Below are positions 31,998 through 44,227 of a DNA stretch of 64,000 nucleotides, in pieces. The DNA lies in contig JAIVEN010000002.1 of assembly GCA_026686845.1 (NCBI GenBank), positions 25,766,001 through 25,830,000 of the forward strand. Reading direction: 5' to 3'. The stretch's first letter is position 1, and every line of letters starts with the position of its first letter. The position numbers and the translations under genes are program-made. This stretch comes from Adenanthera pavonina. Its lineage: Eukaryota > Streptophyta > Magnoliopsida > Fabales > Fabaceae. The notes beneath the pieces were generated by a model, which was given only the letters and a program-made list of their open reading frames with translations, was not told the origin of the DNA and searched no databases.

Positions 31998-32258
31998 CTA
32001 GTAGGGGATTAATTTTGGGTCCTTCATTTGCCATGCCCTCGTCACTTGATAGATTATGAGTGCTGAATCTCCAAAGACCTCGAGTTCTTTGACACCCAGA
32101 GCTAAGGCGGCTCGTAAACCACTGACACAAGCTTCATACTCAGCTACATTATTTGTGCATTCAAAATTAAGCTTAATGGTGATAGGAAATTGTTTTCCTG
32201 CAGGGGACACTATCACTGCACCTACCCCACATCCCTGAGTATTGGCTGCGCCATCAAA
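31998..32258 (-). pseudogene. Gypsy additional RNase H domain (aRNH)
   Basis: Contains CTNNVAEYEACVSGLRAALALG and ELEVFGDSALIIYQV, the signature of the second, archaeal-like RNase H found between the retroviral RNase H and the integrase of Tat elements. It is bounded by in-frame stops at 32259-32261 and 31998-32000. Confidence 0.75.
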
Positions 32259-32549
32259 TTACACTGTCCATTGGGTATCCTCTAGCTCGTCTTCAACTGT
32301 CAAAACATCTTCATCTGGGAATTGAAAGTCTAGTGACGGACTCTCATTTAATGGGTTTCCAGCTAAATGGTCGGCGATAATACTTCCTTTGATTGACTTG
32401 CGAGTCACATACTTCACATCATATTCGGATAGTATTACTTGCCATTTTGACACCCTACCTAATACGTAAGGACTTTCAAAAATATATTTAATCGGATCCA
32501 ATCGCGAGATCAACCAGGTAACATGATATAACCTGTATTGTCTTAATCG
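32259..32549 (-). pseudogene. Gypsy RNase H / connection region of pol
   Basis: Continues the RT frame after a TGA at 32550-32552, with WLISRLDPIKYIFE, GRVSKWQVILSEYDVKYVTRKSIKGSIIADHLA, the usual end of the Ty3/Gypsy RNase H. The active-site acidic residues expected earlier in the domain fall around the stop-containing part. Confidence 0.7.
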
Positions 32550-33990
32550 TCACGTAACCCATACTAGCCCACAACATGTCTTTTCGATGACAGGGTACCG
32601 AGATTCACAACCATTGAATTTCTTACTCAAGTAATAAATGGCATGCTCCTTTTTGCCATATTTATCTTGCTGCCCTAACATTGCCCCCATGGAGGATGTT
32701 AAGATAGTTAGATAGAGGATTAATGGTTGACCTGGTGTGGGAGGTGCCAAAATAGGGGGGTTCAACAAATATTCCTTTATCTTCTCGAACGCTTGCTGGC
32801 AATCTTCATCCCACTTCCTCGAATTCCCCTTTCTTAGCAATTTAAATATTGGCTCACAAGTGGCAGTCATATTTGCAATAAATCGAGCTATATAATTTAA
32901 ATGGCCCAAGAAGCTTCGCACATCTTTCTCCGTTTGGGGTGGAGGCATATCATGGATTGCTTTTACTTTATCTAGATCCACTTCTATTTCTCTACTGCTG
33001 ATGATGAAGCCTAACAGCTTACCAGTCGTAGCCCCAAACACGCACTTATTGGGATTCAATCGAAGCTTGTATTTCCGCAGCCTTTCGAATAATTTTCGAA
33101 GAATTGTCACATGACTTTCTTCTTTTGCTGACTTTGCCACCATATCATCGACATAAACCTCAAGCTCTTTATGCATCATATCGTGGAATAGTGCTACCAT
33201 AGCTCATTGGTAAGTGGCACCTGCGTTTTTTAGACCAAACGGCATCACTTTGTAGCAAAATGTTCCCCATAGAGTAGTAAAAGTGGTTTTCTCCTTATCT
33301 GCTGGGTTCATAGGGATTTGATTGTATCCTGAATACCCATCCATGAATGAGTACCTATAACCCCTTGCCGTGTTATCCACTAGCACATCGATGTGCGGTA
33401 AAGGAAAATGATCCTTTGGACTGGCCTTGTTCAAATCCCGATAGTCCACACACATCCTAATGCGGCCGTCCTTCTTAGGTACTGGTACTATATTTGCAAC
33501 CCACTGTGGGTATTTAGCAACATCTAAGAAACCAGCATCCCATTGTTTCTTCACTTCTTCTTTGATCTGAAGAGATGTCTCTGGACTCATTCTCCTTAGT
33601 TTTTGCTTCTTTGGTTTAATGTCAGGGAACAAGGGAAGTTTGTGAGAAGCGATGTTAGGATCAAGCCCTGACATATCTTGGTACGACTAAGCAAAAACAT
33701 CCAGATATTCCCGAAATAAATCTATCATCTCCTTCTTCTCAGGATTATCAACTACCTTCAACTCTTTTTTATCTTCTTCAGTTCCCATATTGATCACCTC
33801 TATGATTTCTTCATGCGGGATGAAATCATTTTTGGAGGGTTCAATAAGCTTTGCAAACATGAGGGGTAATTCGACTAGCGCGGCATTTTCTTCAGTCTCG
33901 CCGTCAAGCATATCCATAACAATGCGAGTGTCATCCCATTAGGGCTCAAGAACCTCTATGTCAGACTGGAGTTCCGAGAATTCTAATTCC
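32550..33990 (-). pseudogene. Gypsy reverse transcriptase, pol exon 2 (full RT, broken by stops)
   Basis: Reading leftwards from the predicted intron acceptor: lead-in (EYLDVFA), RT fingers and palm (MCVDYRDLNKASPKDHFPLP, FMDGYSGYNQIPM, TFCYKVMPFGLKNAGATYQ), the catalytic YVDDMVAK, and the thumb/connection (FLGHLNYIARFIANMT). In-frame stops are at 33939-33941, 33687-33689, 33204-33206 and 32550-32552. All segments stay in one frame. The first about 700 bp are duplicated at 1-696. It converts element RNA to DNA in active relatives. Confidence 0.9.
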
Positions 33991-34246
33991 CTGGAGGGTA
34001 ACAAACACAACCGAAGTAAACGATGAAGTAGGAAGTAGTACAAAGAATTATTTAGAGGAGGGGCCAACACAAAAGGATAAGAATAAAGTGAAATGAAAGA
34101 AAGAGTGGAATAAAAGGCCTGAAATAAAAGAGTGGAATAAAGAACACGAAATGTTGCTTTGCATTTAATCCTCAAATGTAAAAAGTGCCAAAGCCACAAA
34201 TACAAGATTTTCAGAAGAAAACATAATAAAAACTCTAGAAGATTAC
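33991..34246 (-). other. Predicted pro/RT intron (copy 2)
   Basis: Same donor GTAATC, acceptor CCCTCCAG and 256-bp length as at 697-952. Splicing would join the protease and RT frames. Confidence 0.6.
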
Positions 34247-35880
34247 TCTAATGACATGATATCAGGGATTATCTCAGATTCCCAGTTTTCTAGGGCTTTT
34301 CCAAGGGTATCCTGTTGAATCCAGCGTCCTTTTCCAGAACTTTCCCCTTCTTCCTCTGTTGTAGCAATGGAGTCATTCATGTTGATCATCTCAGAGGCTC
34401 GTGAGAATGTCTCTTTAATATGAGGAACTTTGGATCTTGCTTGTAATTTCCCTTGGCCTAACTTTGCTTGCTCAGCCAAAGGAGTCTCCAAATGGGGATC
34501 GTATCCCACCTCTCGACGCCCTTGATTTCGAGGAAGCTTGATTGGCTCCTTCACCCCTTGTAATTTAGCTCCAAGCCCTTGTCCTTCCCTATACCCACCA
34601 TGCTTCATTATCTTGGCGACTACTTGTTGCATATCTCTACTTGGCTTGTCACCCTCCACAACCTCGAAACTGTGATAAAAATTACCACCTGTCCGCTCTA
34701 CATTTTCAATATAAGGTACAGCACTTGGCTTGCTAATCATGAGTTCCTCTTCTCCCTTAATGGTGACCAGTTGGCCGTCCTTGATGAATTTGATCCTCTG
34801 GTGTAGATTGGATGGTATAGCCCCAGCATCATGAATCCAAGGCCGTCCTAAGAGCATAGTGTATGCCGCATCAATATCCATGACATGGAACTGCATTGAA
34901 AAGGTGCTTGGCCCAATCTCAAGTGGAAGATGGACCTCCCCAAATACTTCCCTTCTTGCTCCATCAAAAGCTCTGGCAATTAGATCACTACGCTCAATGG
35001 CGGACTCATTCACTGGAAGCTCTTGTAAAGTTACTAATGGCAGGACATTGAGAGCTGATCCATTATCAATCAAGACCTTTGCTACTATGTACCCGTGACA
35101 TTTCAACGTAATATGAAGAGCTTTAGGTCGCCCTGTCGGAGTTTGAACAATTTCATCTTCATAGAAAGTAATCTGAGTAGCATTTTTTACAACAGTAACC
35201 ATGTGGACTACTTTCTCAGGAGTTATGTCTGGACGCACGTATGCGGCTTCTAATACCTTCTGGAGTGCCTTGCGATAGACTTCAGAGCTCATAATGAGGG
35301 ACATCATGGAGATTCGAGCTGGAGTCCTTGTGAGCTGCTCTACAATGTCATATTCACTATGCTTCATGATCTTTAAGAATTCATCAGTATCACCACTCTT
35401 GTTCGTCACCACCTTGGATCCTGAACTTTCTCCTTCTCCTTGTTTGTTATTCACTGCCTTATCATTTTCCTTTGAATAGACGCGATCACTCCTTGTAATC
35501 CCATTTATCAGATCCTGGTTATTGACTTCCACCACTGGTTCTTCACTGGTTTCTCCTCGGACTGTGAGAATCTCAGTCCTTAGGCCATATTTCCAGGGTA
35601 CCGCATGATTACTATCATATGGGAATGGTGCTGATACGTGAATAACCTCTATGGGCTCCTTCTCGCGTGTTGCTGCCTGAGCGGTTGCATTTATGACCAG
35701 GAGGGATCCTATCGAACTCGGCTTAAGTGTCAACTCGTTGATGAATGAAGAATGAGATATTGTTGTCTCCAAGAAGGGCAATTGCTCACTGCTTCCTGGA
35801 GTCGGAGCTTGCGTGTTGATCACAAGGAATGACCCCTTTGACTTGTCAATGAGTGATAACCCGCTTTGTTCCTCTATCAT
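34243..35880 (-). CDS. Gypsy protease and G-patch-like ORF (copy 2)
   Basis: 545 open codons equivalent to 949-2586, with the protease motif LIDNGSALNVLP and the Gly-rich GQGLGAKLQG segment. It differs from copy 1 by about five residues (for example Asp for Gly in SDRVYSKE and Gly for Trp in EIGPSTF). The Trp in copy 1 is the odd one if Gly is ancestral, but that is not testable here. It overlaps the gag stop as ATGA. This is the only protein of the Gypsy element without an internal stop. Confidence 0.8.
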   Translation of the reverse strand: MIEEQSGLSLIDKSKGSFLVINTQAPTPGSSEQLPFLETTISHSSFINELTLKPSSIGSLLVINATAQAATREKEPIEVIHVSAPFPYDSNHAVPWKYGLRTEILTVRGETSEEPVVEVNNQDLINGITRSDRVYSKENDKAVNNKQGEGESSGSKVVTNKSGDTDEFLKIMKHSEYDIVEQLTRTPARISMMSLIMSSEVYRKALQKVLEAAYVRPDITPEKVVHMVTVVKNATQITFYEDEIVQTPTGRPKALHITLKCHGYIVAKVLIDNGSALNVLPLVTLQELPVNESAIERSDLIARAFDGARREVFGEVHLPLEIGPSTFSMQFHVMDIDAAYTMLLGRPWIHDAGAIPSNLHQRIKFIKDGQLVTIKGEEELMISKPSAVPYIENVERTGGNFYHSFEVVEGDKPSRDMQQVVAKIMKHGGYREGQGLGAKLQGVKEPIKLPRNQGRREVGYDPHLETPLAEQAKLGQGKLQARSKVPHIKETFSRASEMINMNDSIATTEEEGESSGKGRWIQQDTLGKALENWESEIIPDIMSLE

Positions 35881-37789
35881 GCATATGGATTTATCTCTTG
35901 ATACTCCCTTTCAACCCTAATAATCCCAAACACCATCATCTTTCGCACAACTTCCTTGAACACCTCACAACCCTCAATGTCATGACCTACATTCCCTCGG
36001 TAATACTCACAAGAGTAGGGACCACAATTGTCGATTATACCCGGCTTTCCCCCATCATAAAGGACATGTCCCGCTTCCTCAAGGTGATCAAATATTTCTT
36101 TCATAGTAAATTGGAGTGCATATGGGTCCTTAATCATCCTGACGTCTTCTTCAATAACACAAACCTGTTTCCCTTTGTCATGCTCCGGAAGGGGATTCGA
36201 GACTATATTCGGATTGATGTCCCACCGTACACTGATATAATTATTATCCAAAAGATTCAACATGTTCTTCCGGAAAGCATTGCATCGATCGATTGAATGT
36301 CCCACCGCTCCCATATGATATTCACAAGTCTCATTCGAATTATACCAAGCAGGGAAAGGTGGTTGCCAAGGTTTTATAGGACGAGGGCCCATGAGCTTCT
36401 TTCCACCAACTCCTTGAAAAGCTCTAATCTGGAGACATTGAAGTCAGGTAACGGGCGATTATCTCTCGAGGGGCGCACGACTTTGGAATCCATACTTGGG
36501 TGCAAGACATTCGCTGGCTGAATGGGATGAGGTGGTGGGACTGGTTGAGGATGTTGGATGGGTTGAGCAAAAGGGGCTCTAGGTTGATAGGGAGCATGTT
36601 GCATGCGTGCCCCAGGTGCAAAAGGTTGTGGATATCAGGGTTGTGAGTTATATGGAGGGTATTGTGGGCTATATGAAGGTTTGAACAACTGTTGATAAGG
36701 GTCTGAGACATGATTCACATCGCCGTCTTTCTTTTTAACACCCTGTCCTTTCCTATTTTCGGGGTGTGCACTCTCTAACCTCCCATCCCGAATGTTAGTG
36801 TCAATCCTTTCACCTACCTCAGTGAGGTCGGTGAAATATTTAGCATGGGTTCCCAGCATGATTCTGAAGTAGGGCTCGCCCAGCGTATCAATAAAGTAGG
36901 AACACAACTCAGACTCCGTCAAAGGAGGTTGAACTTCTGAGGCCAAGGCTCGCCAACGCTGCGCGTACTCCTTGAAGGACTCAGCGGGTTTCTTCCTCAA
37001 TCCTTTCAGCTGCTCCCTAGTATGAGCTAAATTCAAATTGAACTGGTATTTCCTCATAAAGACATCCGTCAAATTCCTCCATTTCTTCAGTCTAGAATGA
37101 TCTAATTTCATGTACCAATGTAGAGCCGTCCCAGTGAGACTTTCATGAAAGAAATGGATGAGGAATTTCTCCTCCCTGGACCATACTGACATCCTGGTAC
37201 AGTATGTCTTCAGATGATAATGCGGGTCCCCATTTCCATTGTATTTGTTGAAGTCCGGGATCTTAAACTCTTTTGGAATAATCACATCCAAAGCTAGGCA
37301 TAGTTCATCCAAATCGAGGGATTTATGCTCCATTACTCCCTGCAGTGCCCGTAGCTGATCTCTCATTTCTGACACCTCCTCTTTCAAGTTGACCTTATCA
37401 GGGATTTCACCGCCATGAGAATACATATTATTGGGAGGTGGATTCTGAGCCACGAAGGCTGTGACGTTTTCCGGGTTATGGACATCGTGGGTATATGCAT
37501 ATCCCTGATCCCATTCTTGGAATCCCTGCCTACCAACCCCTGGGGTTGGGATGGGTGGAAGCCGGTTCTGATCATTATCAGTTGCATCGGGTATCCCTTC
37601 CGCGCTCATACCATGCGGTTGGGCAATATTGGCATTAACGTCCTGCCTTCTCCCATTCGTGTTCATGCCCTGAAGCATTTTCATCATTTGTTCCATTTGA
37701 GTATGCAAGCCACTGAGCTGTCCCTTCAAATCCCCTACTTCTTCCTCCAGTCTCCGTTCTATATCAGAAAGATGACTTTCCATCGCCAT
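35877..37789 (-). pseudogene. Gypsy gag (copy 2)
   Basis: Same layout and same two lesions as at 2583-4495: a stop at 36635-36637 and a one-base shift near 36400. In this copy the second CCHC-like knuckle reads CEYYRGNVGHDIEGC, losing its first His to Tyr, while copy 1 keeps His. The capsid-type region is complete. Confidence 0.82.
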
Positions 37790-38201
37790 TGCTTTTACTC
37801 TTTCCCGAGTTAAATGGATTCTTTGTGGGCGATGGGTAAGGTTAACTGGATTCCTTTTAATCGGTGCAATATTGTCCTACTTTCAAGAAAAAGAAAACAA
37901 GTTAATTATTTTTACCTTACCGTTACTTAGGTACCAGTGAATTATAATAGGTGTTAGCATAAGTTTCTCGACCAAGTGACTTTGGATCCATGTCGGCATT
38001 CATCATAATTACCTACGAAAACTCCCTCAAGTCCCCTCCGATACATATTGTATTCAGGGAGTCGTGAGGTTGACAATCAATTCATAAGAACTTAAGTTAC
38101 TTTATAAATGATGTCTATAAATGGAGGGCACAGGTGGAATCAAAAGCTTTAATTTCCTATGGTTCATATGGTTCAATACATCATCATGGATCACAGCTAC
38201 A
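37790..38201 (-). other. ORF1-gag spacer (copy 2)
   Basis: Noncoding, equivalent to 4496-4907. No feature was recognised. Confidence 0.6.
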
Positions 38202-40142
38202 TCACCAAGTATGAGCCAGAAATTTTAATTCTTTGACAAGTTCTTTACATAATGAAAAGAAATCTGATATTTCTGCAGAAGTACCAAAGGGATGAAATTT
38301 TTGCTCAGCTCGCTCATAGACGTCGGAGAATTTGGGGATGCTCGAATTCACCAACATAATTAGCCTTTCAGTGCGATCTCTCCACCTATCTGACTCCATC
38401 GCCCTTTCTGAATAAAGCATTCTCCAATTTTCCACTGCATCAGCATGTTGTTGCACTTGTCCAAGCAGCCTCTTGATTGTAGCTGATGAATCCCCTCTAA
38501 TAGCTGCTAACTCATTCACCTTATCCTCCAACTGCTTAGTGACCAGTTCCAACTCGTCGGATGCACTTTTTAATGGACGGAGTTCTTGAGATTCTTTTTC
38601 AAGCAGGTCCCTTTCTTTCACAGCTTGCATCAACCGCCTCCGATTATTCTTCATCCTCTGGTCGTTCTCCTCCATATGCATGTTCACATCCCTAATTGTT
38701 CGTTTCAGATTCAGATTTTCCTCTTTCAATCTCTTCACCTCCAAGCTTACCTCACAAGCTTCTCGTTTCCTCATCTCCTCCATTGTCTCTTGTAAGGCCG
38801 CATATTCACTCTGTAGACGACTCCAAGCCTCTTTCCATTCATTATCTGCCCTCGCCAACTTTTCCAATTCTTCCTCCCTCTTTTGAAGCTGTCTGACTAG
38901 CTCTTTGTTGACTTCCACCTTATTACCGCAGAGCAAAGGATCAAGGGGTGCAAAAGTTGGGTTAACCCCCTTAATCCTTTCGGACAACCAGACTTGGTAC
39001 TCTTCTGTGGCATAGATCCTGCATGCACCCAATTCCAACCGCCCTTTATATATTACTTTACTCCAAGCGCTCACCACATTTTGACTTATCTTTATCGTCG
39101 AATCATCATGTTAGAAGTGCATCATGTGAACCATAGCTTCCGAGGGAGCCTTTTGTGAGAAGGCATATTGTCTTAGTAGCAACATTGGGTTATAATTTAT
39201 CACCCCCCGTGGCCCCATTAACGGCACATTTGGGAAACCCCCACAACAATAAATTATTTCCTCCTCCCACCACCATGCTAATCTCCAATGGATATTTTCT
39301 GCTCTAAGCTGGCCAAAAACTTCGATCCACTCCTCCCGATAGCATTTAGTTTTTCCTTCCTGATTTCTGAATGAGGCCAGAGGGGAAGAATTATCCTTTT
39401 CTCCTTCTTGGAGTCTCCTTCCATACAGGTGATTCATAATCCATACATACAATAGTTGAAGACAGCATCTAATTCTCCCTCCCTTCTTAGCATGGCAGAA
39501 ACTCAAGGTCATATAAGTCTCTGACAATATTGCAGGTACTGGATTCACTTGATGATGCTCTACCATATGAAACACACTGATGGCGTGTCTGTCAATCACC
39601 CCCTTTGCAAATGGAAACAAAATTATCCCATAGATTATCATGGCGAGCACTCTGTTATAAACTATCCAATTTTCTTGTTCAGCCAGCTCTTTTAGACGTG
39701 TTTTCAGAAACTCCCTTGAGACCCCTTCTACGCTCTTGGTGGAGACGAGGTGCACCTTGTTTATACTGATCTCCAAAAGCTTCGCTATCACTGTGTTCGA
39801 TGCCACATATCCTGGGTATCTATAGGCACGATCTCCTCTGTTCAGCGGTAAGCTTAAGAGTTCCCCATACTCCTCTATGGTCAGTGCCATCTAGAAATCT
39901 AGAAATGTGAAGCATCTCAAGGTGTCATCCCAATACTGTCCCAGTACAGAAAGCACTTGTGTCTGAACTGGTACATTGAGTAGCTCTAGTATGTCCCCAT
40001 ATCTTTTCCTGAAGTCCGACAAGAGGTTACCCTTGATACGCCGAGAAAATTCCTTCAGACTATCAATTGACTCCACAACTACTTCCAACCTGAGCCCCTT
40101 CTCACCATAGATTAACCCTGTTGGTCTTGGATCCATAATCAC
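38202..40142 (-). pseudogene. Gypsy ORF1, DUF7745-like with coiled coil (copy 2)
   Basis: Equivalent to 4908-6848 with the same two in-frame stops (39891-39893 and 39111-39113). The translated segments are identical to those of copy 1, although gag and protease show differences. Function is unknown; see copy 1 for domain layout. Confidence 0.7.
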
Positions 40143-41160
40143 TTTTGTGTCTTTAACTTATGCTAACTTTTCCTAATAATTCACCAGTTTCCTGAGCCAA
40201 AAAAAGGCAAAAAAAAAAAGAAAAAGAAAAGATGAGATAACAGCGACCATGAATTTGATTAGTTAAAATACCATTAGGCCCTCGTTTGACAGTCATAAAA
40301 GTTTCTCTCCTTAAAGATCCTTATTGAATTCCCAAGGAGACAGAAACGAGCCCTCGTATCGTGAAGGACAAGGTCTCTCCACAAATGAGGTATAAAAACA
40401 ATAGAGGACCTATTAATATGATAACCATTCATTTAATGCAAATTTAATTTACATGAAAAGAAAATGCATGAGACTGGATATGCTTCCCCGTGTCCTATAG
40501 GTGTATCCTAGGATAGGATTCTTGGCTTTCACTGACTGGGTTAACATCTAAGCTTCATCTACGATTGCGTGCAGGATTCGGGATGGTTCTATTTTCCAAA
40601 AAGGTTCCCAAGTTGCTCCCGTCATCAAGATAGGAACCCTATCCAGTAAATTCAATCCTTCGAGAGCTTTAATAGCTCTTCCCAGACTAAATTTAGCGAA
40701 TAGGTAACAACTGGGTGAAGTCTTCGCAATGGCCTCTGGGAGCTTAATAGCCCCTCAAAGGCATTGCTACAAAATCTAACTATCCTAGGATACTCTCAGA
40801 CCCAGGTATAGGGCCTATTATGTGTGTGAGGTTAGACGTGAAAGTGCCCAGTGTGTGAAGGGAGCATACAAACCTCATGACCCAAACATTTCCGAGATTT
40901 CCCACCTGCAGATAAAACAGCAGATAAAACAATATACAAATAAATAACAGTCATCTATCCTAGGGTTTATTCCGCATGTTATCTATCCTAGAACACGTTA
41001 TTCAATTCAACAAATATATTTAAAAGCATGTGAATAGACAAAATTACCAAGCATGTTATCTAACCTAAACATGTGAGGCAAACAAAATTAAAGGGCAACC
41101 AAACAAAACAAAACCATAAAAATTTGCATAGTCAACCTATACAGGCTTGACTCTCAAAAC
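40143..41160 (-). other. Gypsy 5' leader (copy 2)
   Basis: About 1 kb without a gene, equivalent to 6849-7867. Confidence 0.6.
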
Positions 41161-41180
41161 AGTCCCCAGTGGAGTCGCCA
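41161..41180 (-). other. Primer-binding site, tRNA-Arg type (copy 2)
   Basis: Identical to 7868-7887 and 3 bases from the LTR end at 41184. Confidence 0.7.
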
Positions 41181-41183
41181 AAC

Positions 41184-42291
41184 TGTCACACCCGGAGATG
41201 TAACGCGAACAGCGTGGGAAGAAAGAAAAAGGGGGAAACCGGCCCGCACGGCGAGAGGCCGGTCTCGGAGGGAGTCACCACCAAAATTTTAAGGGAAATT
41301 TTGGAAAACCGAAATAAAAAAAAAAGGGACAAGGATGGTCTGCGAATCAGAGTTGGGTTCGGGAGTACGATTGTGAGTGGGGAAGGTGTTAGGCACCTCC
41401 ACAACACCCGTTCTTGAGAACGGTTACCTTAGGTTGATTGTGCAATTTTTATGGCTTTTTACAAATTTATTTTGGTTGCCCTTTTACTATTCACATGCAA
41501 AAATAAATATAAAAATAAGAGAAATGTAAAGATGAAAATAAAGAATAAAATGAAAATATGAAAAGTTGGGAAAAATAAATTAAGAAGAATATTATTTATT
41601 TACAAGGGTGGACTTGATGTAAATGAGACTGAAATGCGAAGTTGGGAAAATAAAATAAGAGAAAAATATTATTTATTTACAAAAGTGGACTTGAAATAAA
41701 TTGGTAAATATTTATTAAGTTAAAAGAAAAATAACAAATAAATCAGAAAATATTTATTTATTTACAAAGGTGGATTTGACCCAGAATGAGAGCCTGGGGC
41801 CCACGTACCCTGCGATAGGGATCAAAGTCGATGTAGTTCGAACTAAAAGAGTGTCACAGGGTTGGTATTTTTTATATATTTTCTTTGAAAAGAGAGGTTA
41901 ATAGAAAATAATTTTATCTTTCCACAAAGAAAACAATTTTCAGAATTGGTTGGTATGTTTTAATTTGTAAAAAACATATTATTTTCTATTATTTACTCTT
42001 TTCATTTTTTATTATATATTTTTTTGTTTAATCAATTTCTAAAAAAGAAAATATATTTTTCCTCAATTTAAAAAAATAGGATTAAATTTATTTGTGATTT
42101 TGACCATTTTATTTGATTTGAAAAGGAAACATTTGAAAACAATTTTATTTTAAAAAACAAAACCAATTGGCTCATGTGGTATCTTTATCACTCACATTTA
42201 CCCATTGATACCTAAGTGTCCAAGGTAGTGTTACTCGAGACAAAAAGGCACAAAAAGTTTGAAAGAAAACAAATAAAATTTTTGATACAAA
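41184..42291 (-). repeat. Gypsy 5' LTR, inner part, joined to Copia LTR
   Basis: Starts TGTCACACCC and ends at the ACAAA microhomology (42287-42291) with the Copia LTR. Its last 427 bp (41865-42291) occur again on the other side of the Copia element at 54024-54450. Its first about 150 bp differ much more from the left LTR (24091) than from copy 1. Confidence 0.9.
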
Positions 42292-43953
42292 GTGAAGCAA
42301 GTGAAGATATCACAGTATAATGAAAATAACGTGTGAAACAGAGCAAGCTGAAAAGTAGAGATAAGAAGAAGAAAACTCAGTGATTTATCCTGGTTCGGTC
42401 TATCCACTTGACCTACATCCAGTCCTCAAGACACCTCTTGAGATTTATCCACTATCCAGCAAGAATTTCAACGGGCTTCTTGCTAAAGCCACAGTACACG
42501 AGTATGCTCTGTTCTGAGCTCTCTCAAACTCTCTAAGCACTTTCTCTATGTGCTTCCCAATCCCCTTTGTGAATACCCCTCACAAGTAATTCTATCTTCC
42601 AGATGAAGAGTAGATTGTTTACAAATGAATAACTCTCTTGAATAGAGTGGATATGAAGGTTTAAGTACAAATAATGAGGTTGGAAGGGTAAAAGCTTTTG
42701 AGATGAAGATTCAGCAGAAATTCAGTATATACAAGTTTGATTTTGTTACCCACAACTTCAAATAATGTTATATTTATAGATTTTGATCTCAAATATCCGT
42801 TAGAAACTAAATCTATCCGTTGGGGAAGTTATCCAACGGTTACTCTGAAAAAACTATCCGTTTACCAACCGCATTTAATGTTTCTGACATACTGAAATTC
42901 GAATTTCGGTTGGCCAACAGACGAATTTCGAGGGAACCGAAGGTTAAAGCTTCCAACGTAAAAATGCGAAGTTCGTCTGTCCATAGAGTGAAATTCGAAT
43001 TTCGAAACTCATAAAATCTTTCCACAATGTGACATACGAATTTTCAAGAAGAAAGATTTTCTGTTAAGTGTGAACAGTGTTTTCAATTTGCTACAGTGCC
43101 CTCGAAATTCGAATTTTGGATGCCCAAAATTCGTCTGTCCACTGAACGTTTAAAGAGGCACAGTAGTTCACTTTCTTCGAAATTCGAATTTTGACAGAGT
43201 GAAATTCGTCTGTCAGAGAACAGTTTTGAGACTGAAATCACTCTTGATCTCAGATGAACTTTATCAAGCATTCAGACGAATTTCCTATATTTTTTCAAGT
43301 TTTGTTTTGTCTGAAATTCGAATTTTGAAAGAGTGAAATTCGAATGTCACAAAGTAACCCCTTTTTTTGACTCAGGTGAAAATTCAAATTTTGCTAAGTT
43401 AAAGTTCGTCTGTCAGAGAGCATTTTCAAACTTAGTTTCTTCTTAATTTCAGATGAACTTTAGGAAAGCTTCAGACGAATTTCTTTAGTTTTCATAAATG
43501 ACATTTTGTCTGAAATTCGAATTTTGAGACTGTGAAGTTCGTCTGTCACAAAAAGGCTTCTTTCAGACTTGATTGAAATTCGAATTTTGAAAGACCAAAA
43601 TTCGTCTGACAGAGAGACACCTCTTCAGACTTATTCAGTTTTAGCTCGAAATTCGAATGTCTAAGGGCCAAATTTGAATTTCCAACTTGACAGTTCAGTT
43701 AAACTTTCAAACTTCGTCTGTTTGTGAGTATTTTTCAAATAAGTAAAGATTTAACTTCAAATCAAGGTTTGAAAACGTCTTTTTCTCAAATCAAAATCTT
43801 TTACCCAATCTAAACAAAAACCAAAGATCCTACCAAAGATCTAATAGCAAATACTCAGCAAATCTTCACTTGAAACAGCTTTGATCTCCTTTGATATCTT
43901 CAATCCAAGCTCTTGAGTGTTGGTTTGGAATCATCAAAACTCTTGATCCAACA
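42287..43953 (-). repeat. Copia 3' LTR (copy 2), lacking its outer 60 bp
   Basis: Differs from the 5' LTR of the same copy (52297-54023) at about 8 positions by eye over the shared 1.67 kb, so the element is young. TATA box at 42771-42779; U3 motif array at about 42892-43724. Confidence 0.9.
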
Positions 43954-43967
43954 TTCTCCCCCTTTTT
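43954..43967 (-). other. Polypurine tract of Copia element (copy 2)
   Basis: Same AAAAAGGGGGAGAA as copy 1. Confidence 0.8.
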
Positions 43968-44227
43968 GATGATGACAAAACAACTCACAAACTGGATTAG
44001 TACTTGGGTTTGCTTACACAAGCTCCCCCTCAACATATGCATTACAGTTCATAAGATATCATTTTCAACAGATTAAGTGAAGAGATTCAAAGCCCAAATC
44101 ATTGCAACCAATAACATAATTTACTTAATACAAATTGTTGCAATACATATTTCAATTAGTTCATCAAACAATAAAACAATTTAAAACTAGATACAACAAG
44201 AAGATTCAGCCTAAGATCTAAAAACAA

